The notes under the pieces are model-generated. The model was not told where the DNA came from. It saw only the letters and a program-made list of their open reading frames with translations, and made no database searches. The translations under genes were made by a program, and so were the position numbers. From NCBI RefSeq assembly GCF_001375495.1, contig NZ_LN831058.1:310001-374000 (forward strand): DNA of 64,000 nt, written 5' to 3'. Within the stretch, counting starts at the first letter, position 1, and the number at the start of each line of letters is the position of its first letter. The DNA is from Flaviflexus massiliensis (GTDB lineage: Bacteria; Actinomycetota; Actinomycetes; Actinomycetales; Actinomycetaceae). Below, piece by piece: positions 46,997 to 54,644 of this stretch.

Positions 46997-47257
46997 AGTT
47001 TCCCACCTAAAAGAAGGGTTTGAGCCCGCCTATCGGAGCACAATTTCTTATCTGAGTATAGGCCCCCTGCGTCTTCCGAACAGACCGCCTTTTCACCCCT
47101 CAGCACACCGCTCCCCTGCCCCTCAACCAATCAGACAGTGGTGATGATTTTCAGATTGGGGTTTTGGGGAGAACTCTTCACGCCGCCGTGGTTTTCTATT
47201 GCGGGTACGCACGTAAACTGGTTCCTAGGCTCGTCACAAACTACAGAAGGAAGAACT

Positions 47258-47671
47258 ATGACGGTGGATATTCGAAGCGCCCTGGTCAATGCTGGTGGGG
47301 TACTCGCCTACTACTCGCTTCCGGATCTCACGAGCTCAAAGTTTCTTCGCTTTGTTGGCAAGTCCGCAATCAGCACCGGCCTACTTGCCTGGTACGCAAA
47401 CAGGGATGCCGAGTTAATTACCGAAGGCGCCGAGGTCATCAAGGAGTACTTGGATGGCGTGGATGCTGAAGAACTGAAAGCGGCAGCGGGAATCACCGCT
47501 GGCGTCACGCTTGGCACCACGATCCTGACGGTTGCAGGAGAGAAGTGGCTGTATCGGCGGGCCGGGAACAAGCGCACTGCGGGCGAGTCCCTAGCACACA
47601 CAAAGCAGGGCGCTATTCTCGCAGCCCTGGCCGCAGCAGCTGTTATCGCCACAGACAGTCTCGACAATTAA
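47258..47671 (+). CDS. Small hydrophobic protein of unknown function
   Basis: 137 residues from ATG 47258, which has AGAAGGAAG directly upstream. The longer frame to 47138 lacks such a site. Hydrophobic stretches near 30-45 (FVGKSAISTGLLAWY), 75-92 (AAAGITAGVTLGTTILTVAG) and 117-131 (GAILAALAAAAVIA) suggest two or three membrane helices, with a charged loop (EGAEVIKEYLDGVDAEELK) between. I recognise no family. Ends at a strong terminator. Confidence 0.6.
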   Translation: MTVDIRSALVNAGGVLAYYSLPDLTSSKFLRFVGKSAISTGLLAWYANRDAELITEGAEVIKEYLDGVDAEELKAAAGITAGVTLGTTILTVAGEKWLYRRAGNKRTAGESLAHTKQGAILAALAAAAVIATDSLDN

Positions 47672-47692
47672 CCAGAAACAAACTTCAAAGTA

Positions 47693-47734
47693 CTGTGCCC
47701 GACTCAGTCACTAGGACGAGTCGGGCACAGCGCT
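47693..47734. terminator. Bidirectional terminator between the small protein and the OtnC-like gene
   Basis: A perfect 13-bp stem CTGTGCCCGACTC / GAGTCGGGCACAG, 12-nt loop, then CGCTTTT on the plus strand. It serves the plus-strand gene ending at 47671 and probably the convergent operon ending at 47740. Confidence 0.85.
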
Positions 47735-47739
47735 TTTGT

Positions 47740-48387
47740 TTATGTCTTGCGGTAGTCGGTTCTATTCCAGGGCCGTTTCGCCTTCTTCGCCAGCTGCTCG
47801 CACTGCTCTTCGGTCAGGCGGTTGGGGTTGTGGCCGAGGAGTTGAAGGTGGAGGCCGGACAGGCTTTCAATTTCGATGCAGGCCTGTTCTGCTTGGGCGA
47901 GGGTGCCAGAGGTGATAACACCATGGTTAGCCAGCAGCAGAGCATCGTAGGGATATTCGACCTTGTCGATGCTGTCGAAGAGTTCGGGGCTTCCAGGATG
48001 CTCGTAGGGAACGTAAGGCAAGTTCCCCACCCTCATAAAAACGTACGGGGTGATGGGTGGGATCGCGAAGTAGGGCTGCCATGGATCCAGGCATGACACT
48101 GCGGTTGCATTGGGAGAGTGGACGTGGATGACAGCGGTGGCCTCGGGGTTGCGTTCGTAGACTTTGAGATGGAACCCCATCTCCTTCGTCGGCGAAGCTC
48201 CTTCAACATGACCATTATTTAGAATCGTCAGGTCGCTCTCGCTCAGAGTCGAAAATGATGTTCCTGACCCAGAAAGATAGATCGTTTCACCGACGCGACA
48301 GGAGATGTTTCCCGAGGTTCCTGGCGATAGCCCCAAGGCAGCGAGTCGGTGTGCGGTATTGAGCATTTCCTGCACTTGTTCATTCAT
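47740..48387 (-). CDS. Class II aldolase family protein, OtnC-like (3-oxo-tetronate 4-phosphate decarboxylase type)
   Basis: 215 residues. Class II aldolase/adducin fold: GLSPGTSGNISCRVG at the N-terminus, the metal-binding His pair in VIHVHSPNATAV, and the third His in LLLANHGVITSG. Together with an OtnK-like kinase this is the OtnC type that decarboxylates 3-oxo-tetronate 4-phosphate to DHAP. Start set at ATG 48387 (GGGGAG upstream), overlapping the kinase stop by 8 nt; the longer frame lies within the kinase gene. FucA/AraD-like aldolase activity is an alternative, but the context favours OtnC. Confidence 0.82.
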   Translation of the reverse strand: MNEQVQEMLNTAHRLAALGLSPGTSGNISCRVGETIYLSGSGTSFSTLSESDLTILNNGHVEGASPTKEMGFHLKVYERNPEATAVIHVHSPNATAVSCLDPWQPYFAIPPITPYVFMRVGNLPYVPYEHPGSPELFDSIDKVEYPYDALLLANHGVITSGTLAQAEQACIEIESLSGLHLQLLGHNPNRLTEEQCEQLAKKAKRPWNRTDYRKT

Positions 48388-49627
48388 TGAGTTCTCCCCA
48401 CGCAGATACAAATAGATCTTCTGTTCCAAAATTTCCTGATTTTAGGACAAGGTTAACCTTGGAATTGTCCGATCTCCCGAGGATCCATGAAACTCCTGGG
48501 CCGAGCTGGTTTCCGAGCTCAAGTACCTTCACCTTCAGTGCCTGGCAGATTGCTCCAGAGGTTTCTCCGCCCGCCACAATAAACTGGGTAGCTCCATTTT
48601 CTGCCAATCTGCTGGCAAGTATTCCAAAGAATTCCTCAAAGAGACTCGAGATGTCGTGATGTAACGCGGCCGCTCTTTCTGTATCGGCCGGACTTTCCAC
48701 CGTATAGAGCATCGGCGGATTCTTGTCCGCTTGTCCCCATTGATTAGTCACCCATCGAGAGTACTCCGCCGCTGCTTGATCGAGGTTATCTAGTAGGTCT
48801 TGAGGATCTACCATCTTTGATGGTCCGTGGTTCATCGCAAATCGAACCTGTCGCTGAGTCATAGCTGAGGCGGAGCCAGAAAGAATAACTTTCTGGCCAT
48901 CGATCGCGGGCACTTGCGACGTATTGTCTCCTGCACCAGCCAGTCCCAGCGCCAAGCCAGATCCCCCAGTCATGAGCTTGTCGTCGATAGTTGCCTCTGC
49001 AATTGTCACGAGATCCTCGTTCGTCAGGGCGTCAACTACGAGGTAATCGTAATCCTGTTCGAGTCGTTCTAACTTATCGCGAAGGCTCCGAGATCCACGT
49101 GAAACCACTTCCCAGGACACATGTCCGACGGCTCTGTTTGTCTGTGCTGCCAACAGCCGAATCACGGAGGAGTCCCTCATCGGGTTGAGTGGGTGATTCT
49201 TCATCGGCGATTCATCCAGCAACTCACCAAGAACGAAGAGATGGCCCTGGTAAACCGTTCTACCGGCATCAGGAAACGACGGAACAACCACTGCCCGCTT
49301 CGCACCCGTTAGATCAAAAAGCTCATCAGCGATCGGGCCAATATTTCCTTCTTGAGTCGAGTCAAATGTTGAACAGTATTTGTCATAGATCTGAGTGCAG
49401 CCAATTTCAAGGAGTACCGATCCAGCCTCCCGAGCAATCTGCCGTGCTGTTTGCACATCGGTCGATCGGATTTTCTGTGCCAGTACCAACGCATCGAATT
49501 CTTTTAGACTCTCATACTCGGATGTACCTGGGATGCCCAGATACACAGCAGTGTGTAGTCCGCGTGCCCTCCAGTTCCCAGCGAGATCTGTTGCCCCGGT
49601 AAAGTCATCCGCTATAGCTCCGCGCAT
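48380..49627 (-). CDS. Four-carbon acid sugar kinase family protein, OtnK-like
   Basis: 415 residues, the two-domain size of DUF1537/OtnK kinases. N-terminal sugar-binding domain begins GAIADDFTGATDLAGNW; other segments are IYDKYCSTFDSTQEGNIGPI and VVVPSFPDAGRTVYQG. The C-terminal nucleotide-binding domain has FIVAGGETSGAICQAL and GPGVSWILG. OtnK phosphorylates 3-oxo-tetronate at C4. It lies between the zinc dehydrogenase and the OtnC-like aldolase in one minus-strand operon. ATG 49627 is 39 nt after the dehydrogenase stop. Confidence 0.88.
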   Translation of the reverse strand: MRGAIADDFTGATDLAGNWRARGLHTAVYLGIPGTSEYESLKEFDALVLAQKIRSTDVQTARQIAREAGSVLLEIGCTQIYDKYCSTFDSTQEGNIGPIADELFDLTGAKRAVVVPSFPDAGRTVYQGHLFVLGELLDESPMKNHPLNPMRDSSVIRLLAAQTNRAVGHVSWEVVSRGSRSLRDKLERLEQDYDYLVVDALTNEDLVTIAEATIDDKLMTGGSGLALGLAGAGDNTSQVPAIDGQKVILSGSASAMTQRQVRFAMNHGPSKMVDPQDLLDNLDQAAAEYSRWVTNQWGQADKNPPMLYTVESPADTERAAALHHDISSLFEEFFGILASRLAENGATQFIVAGGETSGAICQALKVKVLELGNQLGPGVSWILGRSDNSKVNLVLKSGNFGTEDLFVSAWGELNE

Positions 49628-49666
49628 GCGTTTTCAAATCCTGTTCTGCGTACTGGTTTCTGGTGA

Positions 49667-50662
49667 CTACGGAACGAGAATGAGCTTAAGAATCTCTCCC
49701 GGCCCTTTTTTCGCCATCCCTGTGATGAGTGGAGCCCCCTCTTCCAAGCTCGTAATCTTGGAAATGAGCAAGTCTGGGAGATCTGCATATTTCGCAAGCA
49801 GTTCCAATGCTCGCGCAAAGTCTTCCTTCTGGTACATCGCTGTACCGTGGAAAGATTGTTCAGCAACTTGGAGCTTTCCAATATGGATAGGAACTTCCTC
49901 ATTGAATACAGCAACCTGAACGATGGATCCCCCCGGTTTCAGATGATCCAATGCAGTTTGCACTAGCTGTGCAATACTCGCGACGATGAAGACCACATCA
50001 AACTTTGACTCCGGCTCTATTTCACCCGGCACAGCCACAGTCGAGGCACCTAGGTCTTTCAGTTTTGGATGGAGGAACTCACGCGGCTCACTAACCGTTA
50101 CCACTACGCCATTGTCGGAGAGCACACGGGTGATAAGTGAACCAATAGTCCCACCGCCGAGCACGAGCGCTGTCTGATATGACTTCTCAGCCAACTGCCT
50201 AACCGCATGGGCAGCAACTGCGATAGGCTCGGCCAGCGCGAGGTGCTCATCCGCAACTCCATCTGGTGCTGGAATCAATGTGTATGCGGGCACCTCAACA
50301 AAGTCGGCAAAAGAACCGTCCCATTCCGCAACTCCAAGCATGACCTTTTGGGGGCATAGATGGTAAAGACCTCTTTCGCAAAAGTCGCACTCCCCGCACG
50401 GCTTCTGAGGGTCGATGACAACCCTGTCACCAATATCAAAACCATCCACGCCTTCACCGACTGCGTCAATGATGCCGCCAGCTTCATGGCCAGAAATCAA
50501 TGGCGGCTTCCGGAAGAGATGGTGCCCAGACAGTGCCGAAAGGTCAGAGCCACACACACCTGTCGAAGTCACTCGTACAACAACCTGCCCAGGACGAGGT
50601 TCTGGTCTCTCGATCTCCACCACGGTTGCTTCACGGTTCGTATCGAACTTAATTGCTCGCAT
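49667..50662 (-). CDS. Zinc-dependent medium-chain dehydrogenase (polyol/sugar acid type)
   Basis: 331 residues. MDR fold: catalytic zinc ligands in GVCGSDLSAL and GHEAGG, structural zinc site CGECDFCERGLYHLC, and Rossmann motif LVLGGGTIGSLI. Start at ATG 50662, with GGGGGAG upstream; the extra N-terminus to 50716 is not family-like. First gene of the tetronate-type operon. In known OtnK/OtnC pathways the first oxidation uses a 3-hydroxyisobutyrate-dehydrogenase-like enzyme (LtnD) plus an isomerase (OtnI), both missing here. This enzyme may make the 3-oxo acid directly (inference). The promoter region carries the shared operator at 50721-50743. Confidence 0.88.
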   Translation of the reverse strand: MRAIKFDTNREATVVEIERPEPRPGQVVVRVTSTGVCGSDLSALSGHHLFRKPPLISGHEAGGIIDAVGEGVDGFDIGDRVVIDPQKPCGECDFCERGLYHLCPQKVMLGVAEWDGSFADFVEVPAYTLIPAPDGVADEHLALAEPIAVAAHAVRQLAEKSYQTALVLGGGTIGSLITRVLSDNGVVVTVSEPREFLHPKLKDLGASTVAVPGEIEPESKFDVVFIVASIAQLVQTALDHLKPGGSIVQVAVFNEEVPIHIGKLQVAEQSFHGTAMYQKEDFARALELLAKYADLPDLLISKITSLEEGAPLITGMAKKGPGEILKLILVP

Positions 50663-50720
50663 CCTTCTCCCCCTCGAGATTCCGGTTGTCACCGGCTTAG
50701 CAAATACGTTGATCACAGCT

Positions 50721-50743
50721 TAATGTATCCGATCATACCAGTT
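50721..50743 (-). promoter_or_regulatory. Putative GntR operator over the dehydrogenase promoter
   Basis: Minus strand AACTGGTATGATCGGATACA. It shares AACTGGTATGA plus ATACAT, one base closer, with 52568-52590 in front of the cyclase gene. TATGAT inside it (50732-50737), with a TG one base upstream, could be an extended -10 for the operon. The regulator gene starts 94 nt away on the other strand. Confidence 0.6.
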
Positions 50744-50836
50744 GTGCTGATTGTCGAGAGAGTTGCGAAATTTCCATGTCACTTAGCTAAATACTCAGTC
50801 GCGTATGATTCAGGGAGAAGGAATGGGAGTTTAACT

Positions 50837-51619
50837 ATGGCTATCGAATTTGAAGGCACTTCGTCTGTCACCCGACCCATCTCCCTTTCTCAACAGGTCG
50901 TTAACGATCTGCGCACCCGCATCATCAATGACAATATCTCTCCCGGCACACCGCTTCCGTCCGAGCGTGAGCTGTGCTCAATTTATGGAGTTTCACGCAC
51001 GGTCATCAGGGAGGCAATAAAAACACTCTCTGCCAGAGGTCTCGTGGAGTCTATTCCAGGTTCGGGACTCGCAGTTGGCCAAACCAAGCTGGACGACGTC
51101 GCAGAAGTCATGCGACTCTTCATGAGAAGCGGCTCTAGCCTTCGATACGACCAACTCCATGAGGTCCGACTCGCACTCGAAGTGAGCGTTGCGGGGATCG
51201 CATCAGGTAAGACATCACCAGAACTCAAGCGTGAGCTGTACTTGCTATGCGATGCACTCGAGGACTCCGACGGCAACCTCGTCCGCGCATCACAACTCGA
51301 CTACGACTTCCATAGAGCAATTGCACGCGCTTCAGAGAATTCATTCTTTGACGTGATCTTCGAAGCGCTTGAGGGTGCACTCGTGGAGACCCGCGTAGCC
51401 ACATTTTCGATGGATCCTAGCCGGCTGACAACGGTTGTCGCAGCACACAGACGGATAGCCCATGGCATCGCTGTCGGAGATGTCGAGGTTGCTCGGGCAG
51501 AAATGACGGATCACCTCATCGAAGTGAAAGCCACCTGGGATAGCCATCCCGAAATGGTGAAGCTAACGTTCCCCACGGAAGGCGGAACTAAGTCCAATTT
51601 CCAAGCCAAATCAGAATGA
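50837..51619 (+). CDS. GntR-family regulator with FCD domain
   Basis: 260 residues. N-terminal GntR winged helix (ISLSQQVVNDLRTRIINDNI, LPSERELCSIYGVSRTVIRE, LVESIPGSG) and C-terminal FCD domain (about 95-245) with metal/ligand residues in DYDFHRAIARASENSFF and AAHRRIAHGI. Start at ATG 50837, with GGGAG 7 nt upstream; the open frame continues 159 codons further, but those residues do not belong to the family. Divergent from the dehydrogenase operon and the probable regulator of it and of the cyclase gene. The ligand is probably a sugar acid. Confidence 0.9.
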   Translation: MAIEFEGTSSVTRPISLSQQVVNDLRTRIINDNISPGTPLPSERELCSIYGVSRTVIREAIKTLSARGLVESIPGSGLAVGQTKLDDVAEVMRLFMRSGSSLRYDQLHEVRLALEVSVAGIASGKTSPELKRELYLLCDALEDSDGNLVRASQLDYDFHRAIARASENSFFDVIFEALEGALVETRVATFSMDPSRLTTVVAAHRRIAHGIAVGDVEVARAEMTDHLIEVKATWDSHPEMVKLTFPTEGGTKSNFQAKSE

Positions 51620-51639
51620 TTTAGGAGAACGAAAGAGTT

Positions 51640-51672
51640 GGGGAGGTAACAAGCTAGACACTTTGCCTCCCC
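51640..51672. terminator. Bidirectional hairpin between the GntR gene and the cyclase gene
   Basis: GGGGAGG (51640-51646) pairs with CCTCCCC (51666-51672), extended by AGT/ACT with a wobble. It lies 20 nt after the regulator stop and 14 nt after the convergent cyclase stop. Confidence 0.65.
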
Positions 51673-51685
51673 GACTCCACTTCAG

Positions 51686-52528
51686 CTAGACGAGAGCAAT
51701 TGGACGGAAGATTGCTCCAGTTGCTCCCTTGATCTTGGGAGGGAGGCCGATGAAAAGAAACTCCTTGACGCCATCCTCCGAGAGTTCCTCTAGGATCATG
51801 TTCTCAATAAGGTGGATGCCATTTTCAATCAGCAAGTGTTCGTGCACTGGGTGCGGGTTTCCCGGAACAGTGGAGGGTTGCACCTCGACGGTTGACGTGT
51901 CACCGCCAATTGCGCGGATGCCCTTTTCCGATAGGTACTGGGCAATTTCCAGCGTGACACCCCCGCCATCGTGCTCGTTAAATTTTGCCGTGTCCGACCA
52001 AAACTTTCCAGCACCATTTCGGAACAAGACCACATCTCCGGCACGCACCTCAAGGCCTTCTTCATCAATCATTTCAAGGAATGCGTCAATTCCGAACGGT
52101 TCGCCTCCCTTGAGTGGATGACCAACTTTCTTTGCCACGTCAAAGAAGACACCACGCGTGATAAAGATTGGCAGCTCCGAAGCCGATCCTTTGAGCGGAC
52201 CAAAGTCTCCAAGATCTGTTGACGCCTTACCGTTGTGCCAATGTTGGTCATGACCCGTCACGGTATGCCCAAGGGCATCAATATGGGTACCGGAGTGCGT
52301 TGTCCCCATCACCAAGTCTGAGATCAGACTGATCGGTGGTTCATTTGGATCGGGAAACGGTTTTGAGCCTTGATTCTTTACACCTTGGGGAGTTCGGTAG
52401 GTCATGACCTGGAAGGCAGGGTGGCCGTCCCATAGCGGCATCTCCGCCTCGCGCACACCTTCTAGATCGTAAACCTTCCCTTGTGTGGGAATCTTCAAGA
52501 GGTCAAGGATCGAGGATTCTGGTGACAT
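51686..52528 (-). CDS. Cyclase-family metal-dependent hydrolase (kynurenine-formamidase-like fold)
   Basis: 280 residues from ATG 52528, with GAAGGGA 6 nt upstream. The family metal motif HSGTHIDALGH is at about residue 92, with DGGGVTLEIAQYL and IGGDTSTVE further on. Members include arylformamidases, isatin hydrolase and other amide- or lactone-opening enzymes. Convergent with the GntR gene, and preceded by the same operator as the tetronate operon, so likely under that regulator. It might open a lactone or amide that feeds the pathway; substrate unknown. Confidence 0.85.
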   Translation of the reverse strand: MSPESSILDLLKIPTQGKVYDLEGVREAEMPLWDGHPAFQVMTYRTPQGVKNQGSKPFPDPNEPPISLISDLVMGTTHSGTHIDALGHTVTGHDQHWHNGKASTDLGDFGPLKGSASELPIFITRGVFFDVAKKVGHPLKGGEPFGIDAFLEMIDEEGLEVRAGDVVLFRNGAGKFWSDTAKFNEHDGGGVTLEIAQYLSEKGIRAIGGDTSTVEVQPSTVPGNPHPVHEHLLIENGIHLIENMILEELSEDGVKEFLFIGLPPKIKGATGAIFRPIALV

Positions 52529-52567
52529 CGTTGTCCCTTCAATAGTTCGATAGTCTTCTTCTCTGAA

Positions 52568-52590
52568 AACTGGTATGACCATCATACATG
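52568..52590. promoter_or_regulatory. Putative GntR operator over the cyclase promoter
   Basis: AACTGGTATGACCATCATAC on the plus strand; includes TGGT-ATG-ACCA, the half-site spacing of FadR-family regulators. On the minus strand TATGAT (52581-52586) could be the -10 of the cyclase gene. Matches 50721-50743. Confidence 0.6.
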
Positions 52591-52638
52591 TGGGGGATAT
52601 GGGTGTCTCCCCTCACATCAAGATTCGGGCAACAAAAA

Positions 52639-52674
52639 GCGAGGGGAGAAAACCTAGGTTTTCTCCCCTCGCTA
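52639..52674 (-). terminator. Strong terminator after fba
   Basis: A perfect 36-nt inverted repeat (18-bp arms; AGCGAGGGGAGAAAACCT and its complement) with no separate loop. On the minus strand it is followed by TTTTTG. It lies 58 nt after the fba stop and isolates the cyclase gene. Confidence 0.9.
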
Positions 52675-52731
52675 CTCTTAAGCGGCTAGCCCTGCCTCCA
52701 TCGAGGAGTCACAAGCCGATGCCTGGAAGAA

Positions 52732-53754
52732 TTACTTAATGCGGGTGCCGACGGAGCCGAGCTGCTGGCAGGCTTCGACGATGCGGTCTGCCATGCCCTT
52801 CTCGGCAGCCTTGCCCCATGCTCGGGGGTCGTACTGCTTCTTGTTGCCGATGTCGCCATCAACCTTGAGGACACCCTGGTAGTTGGAGAACATCCAGTCT
52901 GCGACGGGGCGGGAGAAGGCGTACTGCGTGTCAGTGTCGATGTTCATCTTGATGACACCGTTCTTGACAGCGGTGACGATCTCTTCTTCGGAGGAGCCGG
53001 AGCCGCCGTGGAAGACGAGATCGAAGGGGGCTTCCTTGCCGTACTTGTCGCCAATAGCCTTCTGGATTTCACCAAGAAGCTCGGGACGGAGCTTGACGAA
53101 GCCGGGCTTGTAGACGCCGTGCACGTTACCGAAGGTGAGGGCAGTCATGTAGCGGCCGTTCTCGCCCAGGCCAAGCGCCTCAACGGTTGCGAGACCATCT
53201 TCAACGGTGGTGTAGAGCTTCTCGTTGATTTCACCAACGACGCCGTCTTCTTCACCGCCGACAACACCGATCTCGATTTCGAGGATGGTGTTGGCTTTCT
53301 GGGAGAGCTCGAGGAGTTCCTTGGCGATCTCCAGGTTTTCGTGGAGTTCGACTGCGGAGCCGTCCCACATGTGGGACTGGAAGGCGGGCAGTTCGCCGTT
53401 CTTGACCTGCTCGGCTTCAAGCTCGAGGAGGGGGCGTACCCAGGAGTCGATGTTTTCCTTGGCGCAGTGGTCGGTGTGAAGTGCGACAGTGACGTCGTAG
53501 TTCTTGGCAACTTCCTTTGCGTAGGCTGCCATTGCGAGCGAACCGGCGACGCGGTCCTTACGGGTGGAGCCGGACCAGTACTCTGCGCCACCAACGGATA
53601 CCTGGATGATGCCGTCGGACTCTGCTTCCGCGAAGCCCTGGAGAGCTGCGGTGAGGGTCTGCGAGGACGTGACGTTGATGGCCGGGTATGCGAAGCCGCC
53701 CTTCTTGGCCCGGTCAATCATCTCGTTGTATACCTCGGGGGTTGCGATAGCCAC
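52732..53754 (-). CDS. fba: Class II fructose-bisphosphate aldolase
   Basis: Splits fructose-1,6-bisphosphate into DHAP and glyceraldehyde 3-phosphate. 340 residues. Zinc ligands in VALHTDHCA and FGNVHGVYKPG, and the HGGSGSSEEEI phosphate loop. Start at GTG 53754, because AAGGAG is 9 nt upstream; the ATG at 53772 would include that site and has none of its own. Glycolytic housekeeping gene. It also accepts DHAP from the neighbouring tetronate-type pathway. Confidence 0.96.
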   Translation of the reverse strand: MAIATPEVYNEMIDRAKKGGFAYPAINVTSSQTLTAALQGFAEAESDGIIQVSVGGAEYWSGSTRKDRVAGSLAMAAYAKEVAKNYDVTVALHTDHCAKENIDSWVRPLLELEAEQVKNGELPAFQSHMWDGSAVELHENLEIAKELLELSQKANTILEIEIGVVGGEEDGVVGEINEKLYTTVEDGLATVEALGLGENGRYMTALTFGNVHGVYKPGFVKLRPELLGEIQKAIGDKYGKEAPFDLVFHGGSGSSEEEIVTAVKNGVIKMNIDTDTQYAFSRPVADWMFSNYQGVLKVDGDIGNKKQYDPRAWGKAAEKGMADRIVEACQQLGSVGTRIK

Positions 53755-53886
53755 GGTGAAACTCTCCTTCATTAGTGGGCTTTTACCACTCGCTATTGTC
53801 TCACGAGCGGCGGTTATTCGGTAGGTCGGTTGACCTATTTTGTCCCGCTTACGGGACGGGACCGGATTCGGTTGAGATTGTGGGGA

Positions 53887-54582
53887 TTATTCTCCGGCGG
53901 GCTGGCGCGCAGCCCAGTCTTGGAGGGTGACGCGCGAACCCGTATAGAACGGCACGTCCACTCGCACGTGTCTGCGGGCCTCCGTGTACCTGAAGTCCCT
54001 CATGAGGTCCACGATCCGGTGCAGTTCATCAGCTTCAAGAGCGAGGATCCATTCGTAGTCGTTGAGTGCAAAGCAGGCGACCGTGGAGGCCACGACGTCC
54101 TTGTAGGGTGCGCCGGTCATCCCGTGGTCCCGCAGGATCCGGCTCCGTTCGCTCTCTTCGAGCAGGTACCACTCGTAGGAGCGCACGAACGGGTAGACCG
54201 CCATGTACTTCGGGGCTTCGTCTGTGAGGAGGAAGCCGGGCAGGTGCCTCTTGTTGAACTCTGCTGGGCGGTGGAGCCCCACGACCGACCAGACGGGGCT
54301 GATCGGCAGGTCCGAGTTGAGTAGCGCATGGTAGGCGGCCTGGACTTCCTCGATCGTCTCGGCATGCCACCACGCCATCAGGTCAGCATCGGCCCGCAGC
54401 CCCGCCACGTCGTAGTAGCCGCGCACGACAACACCCGTGCTGGCAACAGCCTCTTCCGCTGCAGTCACGATGCTGTCCCGTTCATCGGGCGAGATCTCGC
54501 CCGTGGTCGCAAACACCGACCACATGGTGTAGCGGATCGAGGTGTTGACCTGCTCAACTGTCTGATCGTCTGGCTGTTTCAT
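53887..54582 (-). CDS. hemQ: Coproheme decarboxylase HemQ (chlorite dismutase family)
   Basis: Last enzyme of the coproporphyrin-dependent heme pathway: oxidatively decarboxylates coproheme to heme b. 231 residues, the actinobacterial size. IRYTMWSVFATTG at the start, YPFVRSYEWYLLEESER with the reactive Tyr region, DHGMTGAPYKDV, which should contain the proximal His, and FALNDYEWILALEAD. AGGAGG site before ATG 54582. It forms a unit with hemH and hemA. Its presence shows that heme is made by the Gram-positive route. Confidence 0.95.
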   Translation of the reverse strand: MKQPDDQTVEQVNTSIRYTMWSVFATTGEISPDERDSIVTAAEEAVASTGVVVRGYYDVAGLRADADLMAWWHAETIEEVQAAYHALLNSDLPISPVWSVVGLHRPAEFNKRHLPGFLLTDEAPKYMAVYPFVRSYEWYLLEESERSRILRDHGMTGAPYKDVVASTVACFALNDYEWILALEADELHRIVDLMRDFRYTEARRHVRVDVPFYTGSRVTLQDWAARQPAGE

Positions 54583-54644
54583 GGTGCCTCCTGGGCTTTG
54601 GGGCCGGTGACCGTGTTGATGAAGGAATTAATGGTTGGTGGAAT

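Noticed and set aside
51686-52585. Upstream ATG 52585 as start of the cyclase-family gene
   Set aside because: It would put the operator and possible -10 inside the gene. ATG 52528 has a well-spaced GAAGGGA and gives the normal family N-terminus.
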